Shown here one piece after another: positions 25,867 through 34,898 of a stretch of DNA of 64,000 bases. This stretch comes from Qipengyuania vulgaris (GTDB lineage Bacteria; Pseudomonadota; Alphaproteobacteria; Sphingomonadales; Sphingomonadaceae): the NCBI RefSeq assembly GCF_009827325.1, contig NZ_WTYC01000001.1, forward strand, positions 62,001 to 126,000. The letters are read 5' to 3'. The position numbers were made by a program, and so were the translations under genes. Under the pieces are notes generated by a model. That model did no database searches, was not told where the DNA came from, and worked only from the letters and a program-made list of their open reading frames with translations. Position 1 is the stretch's first letter. Each line of letters starts with the position of its first letter.

Positions 25867-26906
25867 TCGATGATTGCTATCCCGTCGCCGCCGCCGTCAC
25901 CGGGAAGGCGCCGGAGCACTTCACCCGATCTGAAATCGATCTCGGCAATCGTATTGGCCATTGTTTCGGCGACATAGATGCGTTCGCCATCGGGCGAAAA
26001 CAGGATGGTGACCTGAGTCTTTGCCTCAGCTTCTTCCCGGCTGGATACGGCAATGGAACGCACCTTCGCCCCTGTGGCAGTATCGATGACAGACAGACTG
26101 CCATCGGCAAGATCGGACGTGACCGCATAATCGCCCTGTGGACGCAGCTGGATGCGTAGCGGGAAATCTCCCACCGGTATGTCCTTGATCTTCTTCAAGC
26201 TCTGTGGATCCAGCGCATAGGCCATGTCGGACCCACGGGCTGAGACCCACAGTGTTTCTCCATCGGGAGCAAGCGCGATGCCTTCCGGTTCGTCTCCGAC
26301 GGAGGCGGACAGCGGCGAGCGGCGGGCTACCAGATCAACGCGCGTCACGGTACCTGAACCAAGGTCGGTGGTCCAAGCATGCATCGCGTCCGGGGAAACC
26401 GCGAGCATGTGGCTGCCATCCTTGCCAGTCGCGTATTCGAAGGTTTCCGTTTCACCCAAAGGTTTGCGGATGACGAAGACCGACTTACGACCTTCTGCAG
26501 TAGAGTAGAGGCTTCCGTTGTCGTGCCAAACGATTCCGTGGGGGCGCGCATTCTCTCCGAGTTCGATGCTCTTAACTTTGCTCAGATCGCGCGTGCGAAA
26601 TATATCGACGCTAGTCCCCCCATAGCAGGCCAGAGCCACGTATTCATCATCCGGCGAAGTAGTCAATTCATGCGGGTTGGCACAGCTTTCGACCCGCGCA
26701 ACCTCCTCGCCACTGCCGAGATCTACCTTGGCGAGGGTGTTGCCGAATTTACCCGCAACGAAGAGCGCTCCCGACCTCGCCTGACCGGACGACGTCCCGG
26801 CCTGTTGCTCGGACAGAGGCGCACAAGCAGCCGCCAGGAGTGCAGGAACAACGAGGCCGAACTTTACCACCCTTGCGGCTTGCCTTCGTTCTGCTCGTCC
26901 AGCCAT
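25863..26906 (-). CDS. YncE-like beta-propeller lipoprotein
   Basis: 347 residues as drawn. The N-terminus has a lipobox (ALLAAAC, about 22-28). The rest is a chain of YVTN/YncE-type blades such as VAGKFGNTLAKVDLGSGEEV, SPDDEYVALACYGG, APDGETLWVSARGSDMAYAL and FSPDGERIYVAETMANTIAE, enough for about seven blades. Such propellers bind ligands or partner proteins in the periplasm. The start is uncertain: a GTG at 26870, overlapping the M2 peptidase stop, gives a better signal peptide (VVKFGLVVPALLAAAC) than the ATG at 26906, which overlaps that gene by 43 bases. Function unknown. Confidence 0.75.
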   Translation of the reverse strand: MAGRAERRQAARVVKFGLVVPALLAAACAPLSEQQAGTSSGQARSGALFVAGKFGNTLAKVDLGSGEEVARVESCANPHELTTSPDDEYVALACYGGTSVDIFRTRDLSKVKSIELGENARPHGIVWHDNGSLYSTAEGRKSVFVIRKPLGETETFEYATGKDGSHMLAVSPDAMHAWTTDLGSGTVTRVDLVARRSPLSASVGDEPEGIALAPDGETLWVSARGSDMAYALDPQSLKKIKDIPVGDFPLRIQLRPQGDYAVTSDLADGSLSVIDTATGAKVRSIAVSSREEAEAKTQVTILFSPDGERIYVAETMANTIAEIDFRSGEVLRRLPGDGGGDGIAIIE

Positions 26907-28723
26907 GCCTTGAGCGGCGCGAAATACTCAACCATCGCCTTGCCGCTCATCTGCCGTTCGCCGGTAAAGGCCTCGAGCGCATCGGGCCAAGGCTTGCTGG
27001 CGCCCATTTCAAGCATCGCGTTGAGGTTCTGGCCGACTTCCTCGTTACCGTAGAACGAACAGCGATGAAGCGGGCCTTCCCATCCGGCCTGGTCACAGGC
27101 AGCCTTGTAGAACTGGAACTGCAGAATCCGCGCGAGGAAGTAACGGGTATAGGGAACGTTTCCGGGGATGTGGTACTTCGCACCCGCATCGAACTGGCTT
27201 TCGTCGCGCGCTACCGGCGGAGTGATACCCTGATATTCGAGCCGGAGGTCGTTCCAGCCGGCGTTCAGGCTCTCGGCCGGGATCGAGCCGTCGAAGAGAC
27301 CCCAACGATAGCGGTCGACCATCAGCCCGAACGGCAGGAAAGCCACCTTGTCCATGGCCTGGCGAAGCAGGAGGCCGATGTCCTTGTCCGCGCTCGGAAC
27401 CTCGCCGGGTTCGAGCATATCGATCTGAACGAGGTATTCGGGCGTGATCGACAGTGCGATCATATCGCCGATCGCTTCGTGGAAACCGTCGTTGGCGCCA
27501 TTGAGATGGAGGTAATCCTGCTCGTTATAGGCGCGCTGGTAGTAATTGTGTCCAAGCTCGTGATGGATCGTGACGAAATCGTCCGCATTTCGCTTGATGC
27601 ACATCTTGATCCGCAGATCGTCGACATTGTCGACATCCCATGCGCTGGCATGACAGACCACTTCACGGTCCGCCGGCTTGGTAAACATGCTGCGTTCCCA
27701 GAAGGTTTCGGGCAAAGCTTCGAAGCCCAGCGATGAGAAAAACTGCTCGCCGACCTTGACCATCTCCTGCTCGTCATAGCCCTTCTGCTCGATCAGTTCG
27801 GTCAGATCGTAGCCGATGTCACCTGCCCCCTCGGGAGCGACGACAGGATAGATGTTGCCCCATTCCTGCGCCCACATATTGCCGAGCAGGTCGGCGCGGA
27901 TCGCACCAGTTTCCGGCTGTATTTCGTCACCGTATTTCTCGTTCAGCTTTGACCGCACATAGGTGTGAAGCGCCATGTAAAGAGGCTTGACCTCTTGCCA
28001 CATCCGCTCGGTCTCTGCGGCGAACTGGTCGGGGTCCATGTCGTAATTGGAGCGCCACATGGCACCGAGGTCGGAAAAACCGAGGTCCTTGGCACCTTCG
28101 TTGGCGATGCCCGTCATGCGCAGGTAATCTTCGCGCATCGGTGCCCCGACATTGTTGTGCCAGCTGGCCCACATTTCCTGCAGTTCTGCAGGTGTGCGCT
28201 CGAGATTGCCCATCTCCGCCTCGATGTCCGAGCCGGAAATCACCTCGCCATTGAGCGTACCTTTCCCCTTCCCGTAAGCCGAGCCGAGCGCTGTCGCGAT
28301 CTCGTTGAGTTCGGTCGCCGCGCCATCGCGCACCGGCGCCGGCATGACGATGCCGTTGCGCAACATGTCGAGCTTGCGGGCGACTTCGGGATGAAGCCCC
28401 TCGACGCGCGCGTATTCCGCAGCCTTGTTGGCGTAGGCGACCGACTTTTGCGTCGAGTCCGCGCCGTATTTCGCGGCGAGCATGTCGCTGTCATGAACGA
28501 TATAGGTCGAATTCAACCAAAGAACCCGCCCGTATTCTACCGAGAAATCGAACAGGTCCTCTTCTACCATCGCGACCCAGTCAGCCGCGCCCTGCGGCGT
28601 CATCGGGTATTGCGCATCGGCCTGCGCCACGGGCGCGGGCGGCGCGATAGGCTCTGCATTGGCGGTGGTGCAGGCAGCTAGCGATACGGCGAGCGCGGAC
28701 AGCGCAACGGGGGCGAACTTCAT
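26864..28723 (-). CDS. M2 family metallopeptidase (angiotensin-converting-enzyme-like) lipoprotein
   Basis: 619 residues. A signal peptide with lipobox SLAAC (Cys18) anchors it to a membrane. The zinc motif HELGH is at 388-392 (His388, Glu389, His392), followed by the downstream Glu region in GFHEAIGDMIALS. The family's peptidyl-dipeptidase fold is supported by length and by the MWAQEWGNIYP and LDEQNEGKP segments. M2 enzymes remove C-terminal dipeptides; bacterial members are less common than the animal ACE enzymes and are found in xanthomonads and sphingomonads. It sits 70 bases downstream of the hydrolase gene and runs into the beta-propeller gene. Confidence 0.92.
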   Translation of the reverse strand: MKFAPVALSALAVSLAACTTANAEPIAPPAPVAQADAQYPMTPQGAADWVAMVEEDLFDFSVEYGRVLWLNSTYIVHDSDMLAAKYGADSTQKSVAYANKAAEYARVEGLHPEVARKLDMLRNGIVMPAPVRDGAATELNEIATALGSAYGKGKGTLNGEVISGSDIEAEMGNLERTPAELQEMWASWHNNVGAPMREDYLRMTGIANEGAKDLGFSDLGAMWRSNYDMDPDQFAAETERMWQEVKPLYMALHTYVRSKLNEKYGDEIQPETGAIRADLLGNMWAQEWGNIYPVVAPEGAGDIGYDLTELIEQKGYDEQEMVKVGEQFFSSLGFEALPETFWERSMFTKPADREVVCHASAWDVDNVDDLRIKMCIKRNADDFVTIHHELGHNYYQRAYNEQDYLHLNGANDGFHEAIGDMIALSITPEYLVQIDMLEPGEVPSADKDIGLLLRQAMDKVAFLPFGLMVDRYRWGLFDGSIPAESLNAGWNDLRLEYQGITPPVARDESQFDAGAKYHIPGNVPYTRYFLARILQFQFYKAACDQAGWEGPLHRCSFYGNEEVGQNLNAMLEMGASKPWPDALEAFTGERQMSGKAMVEYFAPLKAWLDEQNEGKPQGW

Positions 28724-28793
28724 GGATTACTTCTCCCTAGGGGATTGATTGTATTCTTGTTGATTACCGGGTTGCACCTGCAAGGGCGGTGAA

Positions 28794-29549
28794 TCAAGCG
28801 GGATTACCCAGCCAATCCGCCATGGCTTGGCCAAGTTCGGGCTTCGTGACGCTGCCCATGTGTGTGCCCGGCACTTTCACGTATGTCGCATCCGGCAGCA
28901 ATCCTGCGAGGTCTTCCGCAGATCCGTTATCATGGTCCTCATCGCCGCAAACCACGAGCGTCGGCATGGTTACATTGGCCAGTTTAGCGAGCTCGAGGTC
29001 CGTCATGGTGTCCAGCAGCAATCGCGCAGCTACGCGATCCACGCCTTGCGACTTCAGGAACTGCATCGAAAAATAGGCCGGATCGCCCCGCGGAATATTC
29101 TCGAACTCGTCAATCACCCGCTTGAAATAGGCCGCGCGTTTTACCCATTCGCCAAGACCTGCAGTGCCCATGCCGCCGACAATCAGTCGTGACGGGTGAA
29201 GCACGCCATTGGCAACGGCATGGAGCGAGGTGCGTGCACCCAGCGAGAAGCCGCCAAGATCGTAGTCTTCAAGCGCGAGATGCTCTGCCAACGAGGCCAC
29301 ATCTCTCACGAGCACATTCTCCGGATAGGCATCCTCATCGCGTGGCGCAGCGCTCTCACCGTGCACACGAAAGTCGAGCATCAGCACTTCATAGCCACGT
29401 TCGGCTATGATCTGCGCATGCCCCCATTTGATCCAGTTCATTTCCGCGCTCGAGAACAGGCCGTGAAGTAGCAACAGCGGCCTGCCCTCCCCTGTCCGGT
29501 GAAGAGCGAGTCGCGTGCCATCGAAACTTTCGAAGGTTTCCATTCTCAT
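28794..29549 (-). CDS. alpha/beta hydrolase
   Basis: 251 residues from the ATG at 29549, which overlaps the stop of the preceding gene (ATGA). Oxyanion motif LLLLHGLFSS, nucleophile Ser in GGFSLGARTS (about 94-103), acid in VVCGDEDHDNGS and His in PGTHMGSV complete the fold. This is a general esterase/lipase-like architecture; a bacterial YbfF-type or lactone-hydrolase role is possible but not shown. It has no signal peptide. It is the fourth gene of a tight run starting at asd. Confidence 0.85.
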   Translation of the reverse strand: MRMETFESFDGTRLALHRTGEGRPLLLLHGLFSSAEMNWIKWGHAQIIAERGYEVLMLDFRVHGESAAPRDEDAYPENVLVRDVASLAEHLALEDYDLGGFSLGARTSLHAVANGVLHPSRLIVGGMGTAGLGEWVKRAAYFKRVIDEFENIPRGDPAYFSMQFLKSQGVDRVAARLLLDTMTDLELAKLANVTMPTLVVCGDEDHDNGSAEDLAGLLPDATYVKVPGTHMGSVTKPELGQAMADWLGNPA

Positions 29550-30193
29550 CGCTTCTGCAATCCCTTTTGCTCCATACGCCACCTGGCCATCTCTATGCGG
29601 TCCTGCCCGAAGAAGGGTTCGCCGTCGAAGACAAGAGTAGGCACGCCCCAATGGCCGGCCTTCTCGAGAGCATCCTGATTGCCGGCAATCTCGGCATCGA
29701 GCGCCTGTCCCTCCCCCTCCACCTCGGCAATGATTTCTTCGACACCTAGTCCGGCCGCCTCGATGGCCCGCTCCAGATGCCCGGCCTCATGCCAGTTTTC
29801 CTGTCCGCCCCAGATCATGCGACCCGCCTCTGCGGCAAAGACGAGACCCGCGCCGCGCCGCGCGGCCGCCTGTCCCATCCGAGTTACGCGGCGGATGTTG
29901 GGCTGGTCCTCGGCAATTTGCCGGGTCACCATGTCCTGTATGATCGGATCGGGCCTCGGGGCACCGAACGGAATACCGTGAAACTGTGCCACGCGCATCA
30001 TATCGCGCATTGTGTAGCCGAGCCAGTTCGGATGGTTCCGTTCGAAGAAATCGGGCTGCCGGATCGCCAGCGGATAAACCGGTCTAAGCGCGATACTTAG
30101 ATCGAATTCGTCCGTCATCGTCCGGTATCGACCGACAGAGAGATAGCTATAGGGCGATCGGAAACTGAAATAGAGTTCTGCGGTCAGGGTCAT
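29546..30193 (-). CDS. 2-hydroxychromene-2-carboxylate isomerase-like DsbA-family protein
   Basis: 215 residues. The N-terminal ELYFSFRSPYSYLSVGRY and C-terminal HWGVPTLVFDGEPFFGQDRI motifs are those of HCCA isomerases, thioredoxin-fold enzymes of the kappa GST/DsbA branch that use glutathione. Such proteins act in naphthalene-type degradation, but many genomes carry copies without an aromatic pathway, as here. The Ser in FRSPYS is the usual GSH-activating residue. It overlaps the hydrolase by four bases. Its substrate is unknown. Confidence 0.85.
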   Translation of the reverse strand: MTLTAELYFSFRSPYSYLSVGRYRTMTDEFDLSIALRPVYPLAIRQPDFFERNHPNWLGYTMRDMMRVAQFHGIPFGAPRPDPIIQDMVTRQIAEDQPNIRRVTRMGQAAARRGAGLVFAAEAGRMIWGGQENWHEAGHLERAIEAAGLGVEEIIAEVEGEGQALDAEIAGNQDALEKAGHWGVPTLVFDGEPFFGQDRIEMARWRMEQKGLQKR

Positions 30194-30218
30194 AGCGCCC
30201 TTATACCCGGCAGCTCAC

Positions 30219-30800
30219 TCAGCGGAAGAAGCAGGTTACACCGGCTGCGAGCGCCGTGATCGTGCCGTCCGGCTCGCTCCCTTTGAAGAAGCCGGTTATC
30301 ATCCCGTAGTCCGCGCTTTGATACTGGAACTCGCCCTCCAGCGTGCTGTCGGCGATGACCTGTACCGGTCGCTCATCGCGCAATTCCGCTATCGTCGCGC
30401 CGGTCTGCACACCGTCCGCCGTCACCACACCTTCGCCCTCGCCCACGAACCAGCCTACGAAGCGATTGTCCTGATAGGCCACCTGCAGCGGACCGGCCCG
30501 GGAAAAATCGGTCGGGCCGGCACCGCATTCGCTATTCGCGAACTTCTCGGGCTCGGCCCCGAATGCGGTGGTCAGAAGCGCATCGACTTCACCGCGCGGC
30601 GTTCCGAACCGAGGCATTTCGCGGGATTGCCCCCTTCCGATTGCAAGCCCGTTGGCGTCCACCACGACTTTTGCCGAGGAGACAACCGCGTCATTTCCCT
30701 GTTCGGCTGCGGTCGCCGAATCGGATGGAGATTCCTCCGCGTCCGAACCGCAAGCGGCCACAACGAGAAGAGAAGCGAGAGCAAGGCTTTTGCGGATCAT
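30219..30800 (-). CDS. hypothetical lipoprotein
   Basis: 193 residues, family not recognised. Residues 1-17 form a lipoprotein signal ending in the lipobox VAAC; an Asp/Ser/Glu-rich linker follows. The folded part (about 45-190) has conserved-looking pieces GRGQSREMPRFG, SECGAGPTDF and RFVGWFVGEGE, and two Cys (about 92 and near the end) that may pair. The start codon overlaps the asd stop (ATGA), so it is expected to be co-translated with asd. The next gene begins 25 bases later. Confidence 0.65.
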   Translation of the reverse strand: MIRKSLALASLLVVAACGSDAEESPSDSATAAEQGNDAVVSSAKVVVDANGLAIGRGQSREMPRFGTPRGEVDALLTTAFGAEPEKFANSECGAGPTDFSRAGPLQVAYQDNRFVGWFVGEGEGVVTADGVQTGATIAELRDERPVQVIADSTLEGEFQYQSADYGMITGFFKGSEPDGTITALAAGVTCFFR

Positions 30801-31822
30801 CCCTTCTTAAGGCATTCACGCCCCAGCAGTTCCGCGATCTGTACGGCATTCAGCGCCGCACCCTTGCGCAAATTGTCGGACACGCACCAAAGCGAAATGC
30901 CATTATCGACTGTCGGATCATCGCGCACGCGGCTGATATAGGTGGCGCTGTCACCCGCGCTTTCGACCGGGGTGACGTATCCCTCGTCCTCCCGCTTGTC
31001 GATCAGCATGATACCGGGTGCTTCGCGCAGGATTTCCTGCGCCTGCTCGGCCGAAAGCTCGTTCTCGAATTCGATATTCACGCTTTCGGAGTGGCCGACG
31101 AATACCGGCACCCGCACGCAGGTGGCATTGAGCTTGATCTTGGGATCGAGGATTTTCTTCGTCTCAACCATCATCTTCCACTCTTCCTTGGTCGAGCCAT
31201 CGTCCATGAAGACATCGATATGCGGAATGACGTTGAACGCGATCTGCTTGGTGAATTTCTCCGGCACCACCGGATCGCCGACGAAGATAGCCCGGCTCTG
31301 CTGGAACAGTTCATCCATGCCCGCCTTGCCCGCGCCTGAAACCGACTGGTAGGTCGAGACGATTACCCGCTTGATCGTGGCCGCATCGTGCAGCGGCTTG
31401 AGCGCGACTACGAGCTGCGCGGTCGAGCAGTTGGGATTGGCGATGATGTTGCGCTTCTTGTAGTCGTGGATCGCGTCGGGGTTCACTTCGGGCACGATCA
31501 ACGGCACGTCCGGGTCCATCCGGAAAAGAGAGCTATTGTCGATCACCACGCAGCCGGCAGCGGCGGCTTTGGGGACGTATTCCTTTGCCGGCCCGCTACC
31601 CGCAGCGAACAGGGCTATGTCCCAGCCGGACCAGTCGAAATGCTCGATGTTCTTGCACTTGAGCATCTTCCCGGTGTCGCCGAATTCGACCTCCGAACCA
31701 TGCGAGCGCGAGCTTGCGACCGCGGCCACTTCGTCGCAGGGAAACTCCCGCTCTGCAAGCACCTGCATGATTTCGCGTCCGACATTTCCGGTCGCGCCGA
31801 CCACGGCAACTCGATAACCCAA
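30797..31822 (-). CDS. asd: aspartate-semialdehyde dehydrogenase
   Basis: 341 residues. NADP-binding VAVVGATGNVGREI at the N-terminus, catalytic Cys in NPNCSTAQL (about 129-137), and the substrate region VSTYQSVSGAGKAGMDEL are canonical for the Gram-negative enzyme. It makes L-aspartate-4-semialdehyde for lysine, DAP, threonine and methionine, and so feeds wall synthesis. It heads a co-directional run of eight genes that ends with rimK. No lysine riboswitch-like leader is visible in the 85 bases before it. Confidence 0.97.
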   Translation of the reverse strand: MGYRVAVVGATGNVGREIMQVLAEREFPCDEVAAVASSRSHGSEVEFGDTGKMLKCKNIEHFDWSGWDIALFAAGSGPAKEYVPKAAAAGCVVIDNSSLFRMDPDVPLIVPEVNPDAIHDYKKRNIIANPNCSTAQLVVALKPLHDAATIKRVIVSTYQSVSGAGKAGMDELFQQSRAIFVGDPVVPEKFTKQIAFNVIPHIDVFMDDGSTKEEWKMMVETKKILDPKIKLNATCVRVPVFVGHSESVNIEFENELSAEQAQEILREAPGIMLIDKREDEGYVTPVESAGDSATYISRVRDDPTVDNGISLWCVSDNLRKGAALNAVQIAELLGRECLKKG

Positions 31823-31907
31823 TTCATTTCTCCAAGATCGCTGTGCCGCCGAGATAGCGATTGGCCGCGCGCCCGCAAGCGCACATTCGATTGCGGTCGG
31901 TAAATCC

Positions 31908-34145
31908 TTACTCGGGCGGGGTTACGCCATGATGCTCGAGAAAGCGAAATACCGTGTTGTAGCGGTGCGGCGAAATCTGCTCGCCCGAGACGCGATGCGT
32001 ATAGCCGGGGTAAAGCATCATCTCGAATGGCACATTGCCTTCCTGCATAACCGAGATGACTTCTGTAGCATTCTCGAACACCACATTGTCGTCGGCCATG
32101 CCGTGGATGAGCAGCAGGGGGTCGGAGATCTTCGTTGCATCCGGAATGGCCGAGGCCGCCTCGTAGGCTTCCGCATCGCCTTGCGGTGTGCCCATGTAAC
32201 GCTCGGTGTAATGGGTGTCGTAGAGCTCCCAGCGAGTCACCGGCGCTCCGGAAATGCCGGCCGCATAGAGACCCGGATCTGCCTGGAGCTGTTTCAGCGT
32301 CATGTAGCCGCCGTAGGACCACCCATCGATGGCGATCTTCTCCGGATCGACGAAATCGAGCGTCTTGAGATATTCTGCGCCCGCCTTCTGATCCCGAACT
32401 TCGACGCTACCCATGGCGCGGTAGATCGGTTGCTCGAAGGCCACGCCGCGATTGGCACTGCCGCGATTGTCGAGCGCGAACCAGATATAGCCCTTGTCGA
32501 CGATTGCCTGGCGCAGCGCGCCGTTCCAGCCCTTGTTGACGATCTGTGGTCCGGGCCCGCTATAATGATAGAAATAGACCGGATAGCGTTTGCCCGGCTC
32601 CATCTCGGGCGTGACCATCTCCCAATGAAGCGGAGTGCCGTCCTCGGCAGGGATCGTTCCGTATTGGGTCGGGCGATGGCTGGCGAGGAAAGGCGCGTAC
32701 GGATGATCCGCGTTGAGCGCGTTTTCCTCTATCCATGCAAGACGCTGACCCGCAGCATCGGCGATATAATTTTGCGCGGGCGTATCATCATTGGAGCGCG
32801 AAATGAGGAGGGTCTGACCCTTTCCGTCCATGCTGGCGGAATGAGTGTAAGCCGGATCGGTCAACAGGGCAGGCTCGCCCGGTCCGGTCAGATCGAGCGA
32901 GTATACCTGCTGTGCGAGCACATCGTCCTTCGTCCCGGTGAAGAATATCCGGCCCGCTTGCTGATCTACGCCAACGAGCTTGGTCACGACCCATTCGCCA
33001 TCGGTTAGCTGCGTCCAATCGCCATCGTTGAACCGGTAGAGATGGCCGTATCCATCACGCTCCGACCACCAGATCAGGCTGCCATCGTCGAGCCATTTGT
33101 AATTGTCCGAGAGGTTGATCCAGTAATCCTCGGTCGCCGCCTGTTCGGTGAAGACAACCTCGCTCTCCCCGGTAGCTGGATCGACCCTTAGAACGTCGAG
33201 AACTGTCTGTTCGCGGTTCTGCCGCTGCACGTAGAGTTCGTCACCAGCCCAGTCGACCCGGGCGAGGTAGATGTCTGGGTTATCACCCAGATCGACCTTC
33301 ACCCTGTTTCCTCCATCAGGATCCATGACGAAGAGCTCGACCACGGCATTGGGGCTGCCTGCAACCGGATAACGCTGGTCGAAGACTTCGGTACCGGTCG
33401 CACCGATCGCCGCGCGGGTAACGATGCCAACGCCGCTTTCATCGAATCTTTCCACCGCGATGCGGTTTTCATCGGGGCTCCACCAATAGCCGGTGCTGCG
33501 GCCCATTTCTTCCTGCGCGACGAATTCGGCTTCACCCCAGCGCACCGCTTCGCCTTCCTGCGGAGTTATCGGGGCGGCCTCTCCCGCTACCTTCCCAACC
33601 CAAAGCTGGCGGTCCCGGACGAAGCTGAGGAAATTTCCGTCCGGACTGAGCGTCGGATTGAGCTCGCTTTCTTCGGTATCCGTCAGGCGGGATACCGTGC
33701 CATCCAAGCCGGCCAGATAGAGATCCCCGTCGAGTGGCACGAGGATGGCTTCCCCATTCGAAGTCCATTCGTAACTGATGATGCCTGTAAGATCGCCCAC
33801 GCGCGCGCGTTCACGCTGCATTTTTTCTTCTTCGGACAGTTCGCGGCCCGAACCGACTTGCTCGCTGTCGACCAGCATCGACCACTCTCCGCTTTCGCGG
33901 TCGAAAGCCCAGAGATCGTAGCGCGAACGGTCATCCTCGCGATTGCGCAATACCGTGAGGTAGCGACCGTCGGGCGAGAGCTTTGCTTGCCGCGGGCTAG
34001 GCCCATCAAGACTGGGCGAGGCAAAGACGCGCTCGAAGGTGAGGTCCATAGCGGTCTCCTGCGAGTTGGTGTGCTGGTCGGCGAAAGCCGGTGCGGCAAG
34101 ACATGTACCAAGCGCAAGCGCTGCGGCGAAACTGAGCGACCTCAT
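31908..34145 (-). CDS. S9 family (dipeptidyl-peptidase IV-like) peptidase
   Basis: 745 residues from the ATG at 34145, which starts a clean signal peptide (MRSLSFAAALALGTCLAAP). The N-terminal beta-propeller (about 35-470) covers repeated SPDG-type blades, then the alpha/beta-hydrolase catalytic domain holds Ser in DGWSYGGYM, Asp in HGMADDNVVF and His in YPGYTHRV. DPP IV-like enzymes cut X-Pro or X-Ala dipeptides from peptides; this one is predicted periplasmic or exported. It is a single gene, separated from asd by 85 bases in the same direction. Confidence 0.93.
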   Translation of the reverse strand: MRSLSFAAALALGTCLAAPAFADQHTNSQETAMDLTFERVFASPSLDGPSPRQAKLSPDGRYLTVLRNREDDRSRYDLWAFDRESGEWSMLVDSEQVGSGRELSEEEKMQRERARVGDLTGIISYEWTSNGEAILVPLDGDLYLAGLDGTVSRLTDTEESELNPTLSPDGNFLSFVRDRQLWVGKVAGEAAPITPQEGEAVRWGEAEFVAQEEMGRSTGYWWSPDENRIAVERFDESGVGIVTRAAIGATGTEVFDQRYPVAGSPNAVVELFVMDPDGGNRVKVDLGDNPDIYLARVDWAGDELYVQRQNREQTVLDVLRVDPATGESEVVFTEQAATEDYWINLSDNYKWLDDGSLIWWSERDGYGHLYRFNDGDWTQLTDGEWVVTKLVGVDQQAGRIFFTGTKDDVLAQQVYSLDLTGPGEPALLTDPAYTHSASMDGKGQTLLISRSNDDTPAQNYIADAAGQRLAWIEENALNADHPYAPFLASHRPTQYGTIPAEDGTPLHWEMVTPEMEPGKRYPVYFYHYSGPGPQIVNKGWNGALRQAIVDKGYIWFALDNRGSANRGVAFEQPIYRAMGSVEVRDQKAGAEYLKTLDFVDPEKIAIDGWSYGGYMTLKQLQADPGLYAAGISGAPVTRWELYDTHYTERYMGTPQGDAEAYEAASAIPDATKISDPLLLIHGMADDNVVFENATEVISVMQEGNVPFEMMLYPGYTHRVSGEQISPHRYNTVFRFLEHHGVTPPE

Positions 34146-34382
34146 GTTATCTCCCGAATATCCTTCGTATACCAACCCCCTCGCAACGCCCTCGCAGGAA
34201 TGCAAGTGCGCGAAGCCCTGGACGATTTTCTATGCCTAATTTCGGGTTAAGCGCGCTTCCTTAAATTCTCTTAATGCGCAGCTGTCAGAAGCTGGCTTGT
34301 CACCGGGTGCCATTTCCGGCTCACAGGCTCCCGGCGGCATCAAGACCGGGCCAATTTCGGCTCATCATGATCCCCACGTGAC

Positions 34383-34418
34383 AAGGGCGGTGCTTTCAGG
34401 AGCACCGCCCTTATTTTT
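34383..34418 (+). terminator. first tandem terminator hairpin
   Basis: AAGGGCGGTGCT and AGCACCGCCCTT pair as a 12-bp stem around a 6-base loop (TTCAGG), then TATTTTT. On the minus strand no T-run follows the stem, so it works for plus-strand transcripts. Confidence 0.8.
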
Positions 34419-34429
34419 CGGGGTCCTTT

Positions 34430-34466
34430 GGGGCGGTGCTTTCAGGAGCACTGCCCTGATTTTTTC
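34430..34466 (+). terminator. second tandem terminator hairpin
   Basis: A 46-base-shifted copy of the previous hairpin: GGGCGGTGCT...AGCACTGCCC then GATTTTTT. One stem base differs (C to T, giving G-U pairing). The first 21 bases of each hairpin are identical. Confidence 0.75.
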
Positions 34467-34478
34467 AGTTACCCAAAG

Positions 34479-34508
34479 AAAAAAGGCGGCCCCGCAGGAC
34501 CGCCCTTT
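34479..34508 (-). terminator. terminator of trmD-rplS
   Basis: Read on the minus strand: AAAG, then GGCGGTCC-TGCG-GGGCCGCC as an 8-bp stem with one G-U pair, then TTTTTT. It lies 22 bases after the rplS stop. The first 24 bases are identical to the rpsD terminator at 61565. Confidence 0.9.
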
Positions 34509-34529
34509 CCTTGTTCGCTGAAGCAAGGC

Positions 34530-34898
34530 TTACGCCTTGGGCGCATTGTCGCGGCGTTCCGCGATACGCGCGCGCTTGCCGGTGCGGCCGCGCAAGTAGT
34601 AAAGCTTCGCACGACGCACGATACCGCGGCGGACCACGGTAATGTTGTCGACGATCGGCGAATACAGCGGGAACACGCGTTCCACGCCTTCGCCGAACGA
34701 AAGCTTGCGGACGGTGAAGTTGCTGCCCATGCCGCGGTTCGAGCGGGCAATGACGACGCCTTCGAAATTCTGGACACGCTCGCGGGTGCCTTCAACAACC
34801 TTCACGCCGACGCGGACGGTATCGCCTGCGCGGAAATCGGGAATGTCCTTGCCGAGGTTTTCAATTGCTTCGGCTTCGAGCTGCTGGATCAGGTTCAT
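34530..34898 (-). CDS. rplS: 50S ribosomal protein bL19
   Basis: 122 residues. [20 protein letters not shown], then [18 protein letters not shown] and [20 protein letters not shown] are the bL19 signature, with [20 protein letters not shown] and a basic tail. It sits at the 30S-50S interface. It overlaps trmD by four bases (ATGA), so the two are translationally coupled as the end of the classic rpsP-rimM-trmD-rplS group. Confidence 0.98.
   Translation of the reverse strand: MNLIQQLEAEAIENLGKDIPDFRAGDTVRVGVKVVEGTRERVQNFEGVVIARSNRGMGSNFTVRKLSFGEGVERVFPLYSPIVDNITVVRRGIVRRAKLYYLRGRTGKRARIAERRDNAPKA

Larger units (their letters stand above)
34260..34466 (+). ncRNA. candidate plus-strand small RNA ending at tandem terminators
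   Basis: The 384 bases from 34146 to 34529 hold no gene. On the plus strand an imperfect direct repeat (34302-34323 and 34345-34364, both beginning ACCGGG and ending CGGCTCA) is followed by two nearly identical terminator hairpins. No plus-strand open reading frame ends there, so the terminators have no visible coding client. A short non-coding transcript is the simplest inference. The promoter is not identified, so the 5' end given is arbitrary. Confidence 0.35.

Noticed and set aside
31823..31907. Lysine riboswitch for asd
   Set aside because: Only 85 bases are available and none of the riboswitch's conserved core is visible.
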